Shown: one piece after another, positions 24,059 to 31,679 of the stretch
Layout: each line of letters starts with the position of its first letter
How positions within the stretch are numbered: the first letter of the stretch is position 1
Notes under the pieces: generated by a model
The model's input: the letters and a program-made list of their open reading frames with translations, nothing else
Told to the model about the DNA's origin: nothing
Database searches by the model: none
Translations under genes and position numbers: made by a program
Source of the DNA: Sphaerobacter thermophilus DSM 20745
GTDB taxonomy: Bacteria; Chloroflexota; Chloroflexia; Thermomicrobiales; Thermomicrobiaceae
Direction: 5' to 3'
DNA: 64,000 nt
Assembly: GCF_000024985.1 (NCBI RefSeq)
Contig: NC_013523.1
Coordinates: forward strand, 2,418,001-2,482,000

Positions 24059-25249
24059 GTGAACACGAGAGATCAATGCCTCAGCGACGGCGATCTGCGC
24101 GCGCTCCTCGACGCGCCGGAGGTGGAGCGCCACGCGGGCGCCCATGCATCTCACCTGGCGAGCTGCCCGGCCTGCCGGGAGCGCCTGGCACGGCTCCAGG
24201 CCGACGCCGAGGCGGCCGGAGCGCTGCTCGCCCGGCTCGGCTCGGTCGAGTCCATCCCGAACCCGGCTCTCGCCTACCAGCGGCTGGCGGTCGCGCGCAA
24301 CCGCCGACCGCGTGCTTCGACGGAAGGAGTCCCCTTCATGCATCGACTCTTCGGTGCGCCACGGCGTGCCGCCCTCGCGAGCGTGGCCATCGTCGCCCTG
24401 ATGGTGGCGGTGATCGCCATCGCGCCGGTCGGCACCCTGGCGCAGGATATCTTGAACAGCTTCCGGGTCCGGCAGTTCGCCGCGATCACGATCCCGATGG
24501 ACCTGATGCAGCAGGTCGCCCCTGAGCTGGAAGCGCAGGCGAAGCAGTTGACGCCGGAAGAGAAGCAGCAGATCGCGGCCGGCCTGAAGGGCATGGACAA
24601 CTTCAGCACCACGCTGAACGCCGACAGCGTGCGCCCCGCCGGCTCGATCGACGAGGCTCGCGCGCACCTTGGCGGCACGATGCTCGTGCCGAGCGAACTG
24701 CCGCAGGCGTTCGCAGGTAGCCAGCCGCAGATCTACATCGGCGACGCCGGGCACGCGGAGTACACGCTCGACGTGGCCACGGCACAGCAGATCCTGAACA
24801 CGATCAGCCTGAAGCCCGGCGGCCTGCCCGATCCGGCGCAGACCCCGGAGGTGACTATCTCGCTCGAGCTTAGCCCGTCGGCGGTTCTCGCCTACGAGGC
24901 CAACGGCCAGCACCTGATCGTCGGCCAGACGGCCAGCCCGGTGCTGAACATCCCGTCCTCGGTCGACGTGGAGGCGCTGCGCGAGGCGGTGCTGAGCATC
25001 CCGGGCCTCCCGCCGGAGCTGGTGGCGCAGATCCGCGCCGTCCAGGACTGGCAGCACACGCTCATCATCCCGGTCCCGGCCGGGGCGAAGACCAGCCAGG
25101 AGAAGGTCGACGGCGCACCGGCCCTGCTGATCGAGGCCGAGGAGGGCGCGGCGGTCCTGTGGCAGAAGGACGGCATCCTCTACGGCGTGGCTGGCGAGGG
25201 GCTCAGCGGCAGCGACGTGATGCGCGTCGCCGGGTCGCTGGGGTCCTAA
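24059..25249 (+). CDS. Putative membrane anti-sigma factor with zinc finger and DUF4367-like C-terminal domain
   Basis: A 396-residue protein from GTG 24059, preceded by GAGGAG and only four bases after the sigma gene. The N-terminal cytoplasmic part holds a zinc-finger motif HLASCPACRERL (H-X3-C-X2-C). One transmembrane helix follows (about residues 103-125, VAIVALMVAVIAIAPVG). The extracytoplasmic part is about 270 residues and ends with a DUF4367-like segment (GAAVLWQKDGILYGVAG). The topology fits an anti-sigma factor that senses something outside and releases the ECF sigma factor. Low identity of the sensor part prevents naming the signal. Confidence 0.78.
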   Translation: MNTRDQCLSDGDLRALLDAPEVERHAGAHASHLASCPACRERLARLQADAEAAGALLARLGSVESIPNPALAYQRLAVARNRRPRASTEGVPFMHRLFGAPRRAALASVAIVALMVAVIAIAPVGTLAQDILNSFRVRQFAAITIPMDLMQQVAPELEAQAKQLTPEEKQQIAAGLKGMDNFSTTLNADSVRPAGSIDEARAHLGGTMLVPSELPQAFAGSQPQIYIGDAGHAEYTLDVATAQQILNTISLKPGGLPDPAQTPEVTISLELSPSAVLAYEANGQHLIVGQTASPVLNIPSSVDVEALREAVLSIPGLPPELVAQIRAVQDWQHTLIIPVPAGAKTSQEKVDGAPALLIEAEEGAAVLWQKDGILYGVAGEGLSGSDVMRVAGSLGS

Positions 25250-25278
25250 CCCACCCCACCCACAGCAACCACACCACC

Positions 25279-25303
25279 GGGGCGGCGTGACATACGCCGC
25301 CCC
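25279..25303 (+). terminator. Hairpin after the sigma/anti-sigma operon
   Basis: GGGGCGGCGT and ACGCCGCCCC form a perfect 10-base stem with a 5-base loop, followed by GACTTCGTT. The T-run is poor, so termination may be weak. Confidence 0.55.
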
Positions 25304-25361
25304 GACTTCGTTAAGACAAGAAGCGCGAGGCGGTTCGCCCGTCCCACCCGCGTTCCTCCCC

Positions 25362-25410
25362 TCTCCCAAGGTTGGGACAGAGGTCGGGGGTGAGGGCCGC
25401 GCTCCTGAGA
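25362..25410. repeat. CCCTCTCCC/GGGGTGAGGGC intergenic palindrome
   Basis: CTCCCCTCTCCCAAGGTTGG is followed by GACAGAGGTCGGGGGTGAGG. It is a degenerate copy of the family at 33360 and 42925. Confidence 0.6.
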
Positions 25411-25481
25411 CCCGCCCACTCTCAACGTGAGACGAAGTGTTTGGCCCTGATGGCCGTTCCCTATATGGCATACTCACGCCC

Positions 25482-26456
25482 ATGACAGAGACTGCCACTC
25501 ACGCCGAAACCGAGCGTCCGGCCGCTACGGCCCCTGCTGTGGAGACCTTCGGGCTGCGCAAGGTCTACGGGGAGCGGGTCGCGGTCGAGGACCTGACCCT
25601 GCGCGTCGAAGAGGGGGAGGTCTTCGGCTTCCTCGGCCCTAACGGCGCCGGCAAGACCACGTCGGTCAAGATGCTGATGGGTCTCGTCCGCCCGACGTCG
25701 GGGACCGCCCGCCTGCTCGGCCGCCCGCTGGGCGACCGCGCGGCCCGCGCCAAGATCGGCTTCCTCCCCGAGATGTTCCGCTTCCACGACTGGCTGACCG
25801 GCGAGGAACTGCTGGATATCCACGGCCAGCTCTACGGGATGTCGCGCGCGCAGCGTCAGCGGCGCATCCCCGAGGTGCTGGAACTGGTCGGCCTGAGCCA
25901 CGCAGCACGGCAGCGGGTCCGCACCTATTCCAAGGGCATGCAGCAGCGGATCGGGCTTGCGCAGGCACTGCTCAACGAGCCGCGCCTGGTCTTCCTGGAC
26001 GAGCCGACCTCGGCCCTCGACCCCATCGGCCGCCGCGACGTGCGCGACATCATCCTCCGCCTGCGCGCGGCCGGGATGACCGTGTTCCTCAACTCCCACC
26101 TGCTGAGTGAGGTCGAGTCGGTGTCGGACCGTGTGGCGATCATCAACCACGGCCGGGTCGCCGCGATCGGCCCGATGGCCGACTTGCTGCGCCGCGACCT
26201 GACGGTCGAGCTGCGCCTCAGCGCGGTCGACCCGGAGCTGCTGGACGACCTCGGCCGACTCGTGCACATCGAGCACGTCGACGGACGCGAGCGGCCCACC
26301 GTCGTCGCCCGCGTGCCGGACGAGGAGACGATCGCCCGCGCGGTGGACCTCCTGGTCGGGCGCGGGGTGCGGGTCTACGGCGTCACGCCCGAGCGGCGCA
26401 CACTGGAACAGGTCTTCCTCGATGTCGTCGAGAAAGAGGGAGGCGAGGTACGGTGA
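25482..26456 (+). CDS. ABC transporter ATP-binding protein
   Basis: A 324-residue ATPase. Walker A GPNGAGKT lies at residues 52-59, the signature reads YSKGMQQRIGLAQAL and Walker B LVFLDEPTSALDPIGRRD. A C-terminal extension of about 90 residues follows. The ATG at 25482 has no Shine-Dalgarno; TATATGGCATACT lies just upstream, so the transcript may be leaderless. The permease gene begins inside the stop codon (GTGA), giving tight coupling. Substrate unknown; the type (NatA/CcmA-like) is used for export. Confidence 0.87.
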   Translation: MTETATHAETERPAATAPAVETFGLRKVYGERVAVEDLTLRVEEGEVFGFLGPNGAGKTTSVKMLMGLVRPTSGTARLLGRPLGDRAARAKIGFLPEMFRFHDWLTGEELLDIHGQLYGMSRAQRQRRIPEVLELVGLSHAARQRVRTYSKGMQQRIGLAQALLNEPRLVFLDEPTSALDPIGRRDVRDIILRLRAAGMTVFLNSHLLSEVESVSDRVAIINHGRVAAIGPMADLLRRDLTVELRLSAVDPELLDDLGRLVHIEHVDGRERPTVVARVPDEETIARAVDLLVGRGVRVYGVTPERRTLEQVFLDVVEKEGGEVR

Positions 26457-27310
26457 AGGCGCTCGTCATCGCTCGCCTGACCTTCCGCGAGGCGCTCCAG
26501 CGCAAGCTGATCTGGGGCGTGCTGGCGCTCAGCCTGGTCTTCGTCGCCCTCTACGCCTTCGGCTTCCATATGCTCGTGCGTGAGTGGAACGAGATGCAGG
26601 CGCGACGCCCCGATGACGCCGGCGGACCGATGATGACCTACGAGATCTTCGCCAGCTCGATGGTCATGCTCGGCCTCTACACCGTCAACTTCCTCGCCGG
26701 CATCATGACCATCTTCGCCGCGGTGGGCGCCATCGCCAGCGAGATCGACAGCGGCACACTGCACGCGATCATCCCCAAGCCGCTCGCCCGCTGGGAGTTG
26801 GTGCTGGGCAAGTACCTCGGCTACGCCGGCATGCTGGTGATCTACATCGCGGTCATGGTCGGCTCGGTCGTGGTGACCGCCCGCCTGATCGGCAGCTACA
26901 CCCCGCCGAATATCGTCCAGGGGATGCTCCTGATCGTCCTCGTCGCGATGATCCTGCTCTCACTGACCATGCTCGGCAGCACCCTCTTCTCGACCATCGC
27001 CAACGGCGTCATCGTCTTCATGCTCTACGGCATGGCAATGACCGGCGGGCTGGTCGAGCAGATCGGCACGGTGCTCAGCAACCAGACGCTGATCAATATC
27101 GGCGTCGCCACCAGCATCCTGCTGCCAAGCGACAGCATGTGGCGGCTCGCCAGCTACGTGGTCCAGCCGCAGATCGCGATCAGCTTCACCGGCCCCAACC
27201 CGCTCGGCACGACCGTGCCCCCCAGCGCGACCGCGGTGCAGTACTCCATCGCCTACTGCCTCGTCCTTCTCCTCGCCGCCATGCTGGTGTTCCGGCGTCG
27301 GGATTTGTGA
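26453..27310 (+). CDS. ABC-2 type permease (ABC-2 subfamily with large loop)
   Basis: A 285-residue permease starting at GTG 26453, overlapping the ATPase stop by four bases. Six helices are visible, beginning with LIWGVLALSLVFVALYAFGF and ending with IAYCLVLLLAAMLVF. The conserved ABC-2 segment AIASEIDSGTLHAIIPKPLA, RWELVLGKYLGY follows helix 2. It forms an exporter with the preceding ATPase. The substrate is unknown. Confidence 0.85.
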   Translation: MKALVIARLTFREALQRKLIWGVLALSLVFVALYAFGFHMLVREWNEMQARRPDDAGGPMMTYEIFASSMVMLGLYTVNFLAGIMTIFAAVGAIASEIDSGTLHAIIPKPLARWELVLGKYLGYAGMLVIYIAVMVGSVVVTARLIGSYTPPNIVQGMLLIVLVAMILLSLTMLGSTLFSTIANGVIVFMLYGMAMTGGLVEQIGTVLSNQTLINIGVATSILLPSDSMWRLASYVVQPQIAISFTGPNPLGTTVPPSATAVQYSIAYCLVLLLAAMLVFRRRDL

Positions 27311-27357
27311 GGGCCGTCCCCCGCAACCGCGCTATACTCCTCCCCAACGCTCCCACG

Positions 27358-27425
27358 CAAGCATCACGGAGCACGGAACACGGAGCACGCACCACGCAAT
27401 AGGCAGTACGCAATACGCACTACCC
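27358..27425. repeat. Heptamer-repeat arm (CACTACG/CACGGAA type)
   Basis: The stretch repeats the seven-base pattern in forms such as ACGGAGC ACGGAAC ACGGAGC, then GCAGTACGCAATACGCACTA. It is a single arm of the composite repeats, without the central palindrome. It overlaps no gene. Confidence 0.6.
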
Positions 27426-27444
27426 ACAACGGAGGCTCACCCCG

Positions 27445-28077
27445 ATGTTCATCAAGGCATTCCCGGCCGGGCCGATCGAGACGAACGCATTCCTGGTGGG
27501 GGACGAGGAGTCCGGGCAGGCCATCGCCATCGACGCACCGGGCGACGTCACCGCCGATCTGGTCGACGCGGCCCGCGCCGCCGGGCTGACGATCGGACTG
27601 ATCGTGCTCACCCACCACCACTGGGACCACGTGCTCGATGCCCTGGAGTTGAAGGCCGCCACCGGCGCGCCGCTCGCCGCGCACCCGGAGTCGGTCCCGT
27701 TGTTGGAAAAACCCACCCGTCCGGCCATGCCGATCCCGGTCCAGGTCCCGGCGATCACGCCGGACCAGCTCCTGAACGACGGCGACACCGTGCCGGTGGG
27801 GCGCTACACCTTCCGCGTGCTTCACACGCCGGGCCACGCGCCAGGGCAGATCTCACTCTACGAACCAGACGCTGCCGTCCTCTTCGGCGGCGACACGCTC
27901 TTCAGCGGCGGCTTCGGCCGAGTCGACCTACCGGGCTCCAGCGTCCAGCAGACGGTAGCTACCATGCAGCGCCTGCTCCAGTTGCCGGACAACGTCACCG
28001 TCTACCCCGGTCACGGCCAGGAGACCACCATCGGCGCCGAGCGCGCCTGGATCACCCAGCTCATCTCACGCCGATGA
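27445..28077 (+). CDS. MBL-fold metallo-hydrolase (glyoxalase II-like)
   Basis: A 210-residue cytosolic protein with the complete binuclear zinc site: THHHWDH (about 55-61), a His in HTPGHAPG, an Asp in GGDTLFSGGFGRVD and a final His in YPGHGQET. Length is typical of YcbL/GloB-type hydrolases. The substrate may be a glutathione-, bacillithiol- or CoA-like thioester, or a lactone; sequence does not decide. It stands alone between repeat elements, with GGAGG upstream of the ATG. Confidence 0.87.
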   Translation: MFIKAFPAGPIETNAFLVGDEESGQAIAIDAPGDVTADLVDAARAAGLTIGLIVLTHHHWDHVLDALELKAATGAPLAAHPESVPLLEKPTRPAMPIPVQVPAITPDQLLNDGDTVPVGRYTFRVLHTPGHAPGQISLYEPDAAVLFGGDTLFSGGFGRVDLPGSSVQQTVATMQRLLQLPDNVTVYPGHGQETTIGAERAWITQLISRR

Positions 28078-28079
28078 GT

Positions 28080-28205
28080 AATGCGTAGTGCGTGTTCCGT
28101 AGTGCGTGTTGCGTGATCCGTGGGAGGACCCTCACCCCCGACCCCTCTCCCAACTTTGAGAGAGGGGAAGAGACGAAACACGGAACACGCAACACGCACT
28201 ACGCA
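28080..28205. repeat. Composite repeat: heptamer arms around a CCCTCTCCC palindrome
   Basis: The left arm is six heptamers (GCGTAGT GCGTGTT, then CCGTAGT GCGTGTT, then GCGTGAT CCGTGGG), the centre is CCCCCGACCCCTCTCCC with its inverse AGAGAGGGGAA, and the right arm is the reverse complement (ACGGAACACGCAACACGCAC). The arms can pair over 20 bases. It lies between converging genes. Confidence 0.75.
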
Positions 28206-28212
28206 ATCGGTG

Positions 28213-29136
28213 TCATCTCTGCTGCATGGCAGCCTTCGCCTGGTCCGCCTCTTTCTTCTCCTCGGAGGACACCCGCCCGCGCAGCAGCAGCCACCCCCCA
28301 CCAGCCACGGCCAGCGCGGCCGCCATCTTCGCCGCGGTCGGGAGTGGTCGCCCCCGGTCCACCAGCGGCGCCAGCGCCGGGCGGAGGAACCGCCCGAGCC
28401 AGAGCAGAAGTGCAAGCGGCGGTATCGCGCGCCAGAGATCGCGGGTCGCCGGTTCGCCCGCCCGCTGGATCGCCGACCAGCCATACGCCATCGGGCCGAG
28501 CAGATGCATCGTCCGCTCCATCCCGCCCGCCACCGGCGCGGCGCGACCCTCGTGCTCCAGCAGCGCATCGAGCGCGACGCGCAGCGTCGCGGCCGACGCC
28601 CACTGGTCCTTGAAGGCGATCAGGCCGTCGGCGTCGATCAGATAAGCGGCGTTCGGTAGTCCCCCGTAGGCCCGGTGCACGGTGCCGTCCAGGTCGTCCA
28701 CCAACACCGGCCAGGGGATCTCCTCGAGCGCCTTGAACGCCCGGGCGTGCTCCATCTTCTCCGACTCCGTCTTGGGAGCCGGGAAGCTCGCCCCTGGGTG
28801 CGCCTCCCGGACGTAGACGTGAAACCAGCGTGCGATCCCACCGCCGCCGTCCGCGTAGAGCTGCTTGAGCGACGGCAGGCCGCCGCGCGCCATCGGATCG
28901 GTGACGCTACCGAAAATGAGCAGCACCGGTTGACCGCGCAGCGCGCTCAGGCGCACCCGCTGACCCTCGGTCGTGGGGAGCTCGAAGTCCGGCGCACGTT
29001 CCCCCGGCTGCGGCCCACCACGGACAGTGCGGCGCAGGTCATCGAGGAAGACACTGCCGGTGAACTGGGGGTAGTTGTATCCGGGTGGCGCGGGACCGGC
29101 GAGGTCCGCCGCCATCGGCTGGTCCAGCGACTCCAT
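28213..29136 (-). CDS. Deiodinase-like redoxin-domain membrane protein, Asp in the redox position
   Basis: A 307-residue protein from ATG 29136 (CGGAG six bases upstream). Residues about 40-200 form a thioredoxin fold of the iodothyronine-deiodinase-like type (GERAPDFELPTTEG, VLLIFGSVTDPMARGG, WFHVYVREAHPG, AYGGLPNAAYLIDADGLIAF). The residue that is Cys or selenocysteine in active relatives is Asp80 in SVTDP. No other cysteine is nearby, so redox catalysis is unlikely. The C-terminal 90 residues contain two hydrophobic stretches (LWRAIPPLALLLWLGRFL and AAALAVAGGGWLLLRG) and a charged tail, suggesting membrane attachment. Confidence 0.6.
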   Translation of the reverse strand: MESLDQPMAADLAGPAPPGYNYPQFTGSVFLDDLRRTVRGGPQPGERAPDFELPTTEGQRVRLSALRGQPVLLIFGSVTDPMARGGLPSLKQLYADGGGGIARWFHVYVREAHPGASFPAPKTESEKMEHARAFKALEEIPWPVLVDDLDGTVHRAYGGLPNAAYLIDADGLIAFKDQWASAATLRVALDALLEHEGRAAPVAGGMERTMHLLGPMAYGWSAIQRAGEPATRDLWRAIPPLALLLWLGRFLRPALAPLVDRGRPLPTAAKMAAALAVAGGGWLLLRGRVSSEEKKEADQAKAAMQQR

Positions 29137-29260
29137 AGCTGCTCCGATCTGCTGGGCCGGCACACGTCTCATTGTCTCCGCCCACAGCGGCTCGCCAGCC
29201 CAGCCGCAGACCCGGTGCCAACGGCACGGCAGGGCACAACCATCTTGCCGACTCTCCTGG

Positions 29261-29289
29261 TTGCCGCGGGGCGAGCGCGCGAGTAGGAT
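29261..29289 (+). promoter_or_regulatory. Predicted promoter of the nadC-Nudix operon
   Basis: TTGCCG (29261-29266) and TAGGAT (29284-29289) are separated by exactly 17 bases, 33 bases before the nadC start codon. Confidence 0.5.
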
Positions 29290-29321
29290 GCCGCGGGAGT
29301 ACGGAAGCGGCGGGAGGGACC

Positions 29322-30185
29322 ATGCAGGGCGACTACGTGCGGCGCATCGTCCAACTGGCATTGGCGGAGGACCTCGGCACCGGGGATGTGACGACGCTGG
29401 CGACGGTGCCGGAGGGACTGCAGGCGAGCGGGTACCTGCTGGCCAAGAGTCCCGGCGTGCTCTCCGGGCTGGAGGTCGCTGCCCTCGTGTTCCATGAAGT
29501 TGACCCGGCCATCACGTTCGAGCCCCTGGCTGCCGACGGCGATCGGATCGCGCCGGGGCAGCACCTGGCGCGGGTCTCCGGCCCGGCGCGCGGCATTCTG
29601 TCGGCCGAGCGGGTCGCGCTCAACTTCCTGCAGCGGCTCTCCGGCGTGGCGACGCTGACCGCGCGCTACGTCGAGGCCGTCGAGGGAACCGGCGCCCGCA
29701 TCATCGACACCCGCAAGACCACCCCCGGCATGCGCCTGCTGGAGAAGGCCGCTGTGCGCCACGGTGGCGGGCACAACCACCGGGTCGGCCTCAGCGATGG
29801 CGTGCTGATCAAGGACAACCACCTCGCCGCCATCGGCGGGAGCGATCGGATCGCCCGCGCTGTCGCGGCGGCCCGTGCGTTCGCCCCGCACACGCTGCGG
29901 ATCGAGGTCGAGGTCACCTCGCTCGAAGAGTTGGACCAGGCGCTCGCCGCCGGGGCCGACGTCATCCTGCTCGACAACATGCCGATCCCGATGATGGCCG
30001 AGGCTGTGCGACGGACCGCCGGGCGGGCGATCCTGGAGGCCTCGGGCGGGATCACGCTGGAGACGGTGCGGCAGGTGGCGGAGACGGGCGTGGACCTGAT
30101 CTCCTCCGGCGCGCTGACCCACTCGGCCCCGGCGCTCGATATCAGCCTGGAGATCGAACTGCAGCCGGAGAAGGATACGCCATGA
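29322..30185 (+). CDS. nadC: Nicotinate-nucleotide pyrophosphorylase (carboxylating)
   Basis: A 287-residue quinolinate phosphoribosyltransferase, which makes nicotinate mononucleotide from quinolinate and PRPP in de novo NAD synthesis. The fold signatures are present: LALAEDLGTGDVTTLA, LNFLQRLSGVATLTARYVEA, IIDTRKTTPGMRLLEK, AVRHGGGHNHRVGLSDGVLI and the phosphate loop EASGGITLETV. GGGAGG precedes the ATG at 29322; a longer frame has no ribosome site. The Nudix gene overlaps its stop by four bases. PRPP synthetase is encoded at 55.7 kb and aspartate dehydrogenase at 46.4 kb. Confidence 0.95.
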   Translation: MQGDYVRRIVQLALAEDLGTGDVTTLATVPEGLQASGYLLAKSPGVLSGLEVAALVFHEVDPAITFEPLAADGDRIAPGQHLARVSGPARGILSAERVALNFLQRLSGVATLTARYVEAVEGTGARIIDTRKTTPGMRLLEKAAVRHGGGHNHRVGLSDGVLIKDNHLAAIGGSDRIARAVAAARAFAPHTLRIEVEVTSLEELDQALAAGADVILLDNMPIPMMAEAVRRTAGRAILEASGGITLETVRQVAETGVDLISSGALTHSAPALDISLEIELQPEKDTP

Positions 30186-30670
30186 GCGACCGCGAGCCGC
30201 GCAACGTTACCAGCGTGGGCGGCCTCGTTGTCCGGGACAACGCGGTGCTGCTGGTGCGGATGAACTACGGCCCGAACCGCGGGCGCTACATGCTCCCCGG
30301 TGGGTTGATCGACCCCGGCGAGACGCTCGACGTCGCGATCGCCCGCGAGGTGCTGGAGGAGGCGGGCGTCGAGGCGCGGCCGGTCGGCATCATCGGGCTG
30401 CGCAGCCGCTACGACGGCCCCAATAACGACACCTACGTCCTCTGGCTGCTGGAGTACGTCGCGGGCGAGCCGCGCCCCGAGGGCCGCGAGAACGACGACG
30501 CGCGGTTCTTCACCCTCGCCGAGATCGAGGCGCGCGACGACATCGCCGACCTGGTCCGCTACCTCGCCCGCCGCGTCCTGCGCGGCGAGATCCACCCCCA
30601 CCGCCTCGTCGACGACTACCACTCCCGCCTGCCGGGGACGACACCCGACTCCTGGAAGCTCTTCATGTAG
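30182..30670 (+). CDS. Nudix hydrolase coupled to nadC
   Basis: A 162-residue Nudix protein. The Nudix box is complete (GGLIDPGETLDVAIAREVLE followed by EAGV). It overlaps nadC by ATGA (30182-30185), so the two are co-translated. Residues NYGPNRGRYMLPGG before the box and the C-terminal FTLAEIEARDDIADLVRYL are typical of ADP-ribose/NADH-type members. A house-cleaning or regulatory role in NAD metabolism is inferred from the coupling. Substrate not proven. Confidence 0.87.
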   Translation: MSDREPRNVTSVGGLVVRDNAVLLVRMNYGPNRGRYMLPGGLIDPGETLDVAIAREVLEEAGVEARPVGIIGLRSRYDGPNNDTYVLWLLEYVAGEPRPEGRENDDARFFTLAEIEARDDIADLVRYLARRVLRGEIHPHRLVDDYHSRLPGTTPDSWKLFM

Positions 30671-30736
30671 GGCGTCAGTCGTCCTGTATCTCCCGCACGT
30701 ATGCCGCATGTTCCCGAGTGCGGGTGATTGCTTTTT

Positions 30737-30836
30737 GTCATCCTGAGCGGTGCGAAGGATCTCGTGCTGGAGTGGCAGCACTCACGGGAGATCCTTCGCT
30801 TCGCTCAGGATGACCGGGGCCGCTCAGCATGACATG
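30737..30836. repeat. Intergenic palindromic repeat, CCTGAGCG/AAGGATCT family
   Basis: GTCATCCTGAGCGGTGCGAA is mirrored by ATCCTTCGCTTCGCTCAGGA around a short loop containing GTGCTGGAGTGGCAGCAC. It is the cleanest copy of the family at 2637 and 9574. The rest of the gap 30671-30968 shows no gene. Confidence 0.7.
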
Positions 30837-30968
30837 AAAGCGTCATGCGGGAGCGCCTACCCTGACCGATCATGCGTGAGACCTCTACGCCGAGGCCCGG
30901 CGCATACGTTGGTACACTCAGGGCGTGGTCAGACGACGATCGTCAACCGGCCTCCGGGGAAGCGCGAC

Positions 30969-31679
30969 ATGACGACGATCCTGCTGGTGGAAGACGCCCG
31001 CGACCTCGCCCAGGTGATCGAGCGCGAACTCACCGCGGCCGGATACCGTGTCGTGCTGGCCTACGACGGGCGGACGGCGCTCGACCTGCTTGCCCGCGAG
31101 CAACCCGACCTGGTCGTGCTCGACTGGATGCTCCCCCAGGTCGACGGGCTTGAGGTGCTGCGCCGGCTGCGACAGGAGTCCCCGACGCCGGTCCTGATGC
31201 TGACGGCGCGGAGTGAGGAGGTCGATCGGGTCGTCGGGCTGGAGCTGGGGGCCGACGACTACCTGACCAAGCCGTTCAGCATGCGCGAGTTGCTCGCGCG
31301 CGTCCGGGCCCTGCTGCGACGCACCGACCTCGTGCGGCAGATGCTGGAGGCCGACCGGAAGGCGAGCACGGAGGCGGTGCGCTACGGCCCGCTGGCGCTC
31401 GACCCCGTGCGGCACATCGCCACCCTGGACGGCCAGGAGCTGGATCTGACGCCGACCGAGTTCCGCCTGTTGCACCTGCTGATGCGTCATCCGGGCCGCG
31501 CCTTCGGGCGGAGCTACCTGCTCGACACCATCTGGGGCGATCAGTTCGTCGGCGAGCGCTCGGTTGACAACGCCGTGCTGCGGCTCCGGAAGAAGCTGGG
31601 GCCGCTCGGTGAAGCGATCGAGACCGTCTGGGGCGTCGGCTACCGGCTGCGCGCGACCGACGTGCGGGAGGGCCCATGA
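30969..31679 (+). CDS. OmpR/PhoB-family response regulator
   Basis: A 236-residue regulator. The receiver domain (1-118) has the acidic pair in LLVEDARD, the phosphoacceptor Asp in LVVLDWMLPQVDGLEV and the Lys in DYLTKPFSMREL. The winged-helix DNA-binding domain (about 138-230) reads LDLTPTEFRLLHLLMRHPG, YLLDTIWGDQFVGERSVDNA and ETVWGVGYRLR. Its stop overlaps the kinase start (ATGA). The downstream MMPL gene has 11-bp direct repeats in its promoter region, the usual type of site for this family, so it is a likely target. Confidence 0.93.
   Translation: MTTILLVEDARDLAQVIERELTAAGYRVVLAYDGRTALDLLAREQPDLVVLDWMLPQVDGLEVLRRLRQESPTPVLMLTARSEEVDRVVGLELGADDYLTKPFSMRELLARVRALLRRTDLVRQMLEADRKASTEAVRYGPLALDPVRHIATLDGQELDLTPTEFRLLHLLMRHPGRAFGRSYLLDTIWGDQFVGERSVDNAVLRLRKKLGPLGEAIETVWGVGYRLRATDVREGP

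Noticed and set aside
28890-28920. Selenocysteine recoding in the deiodinase-like gene
   Set aside because: The codon at the redox position is GAT for Asp, not TGA, so no recoding is possible.
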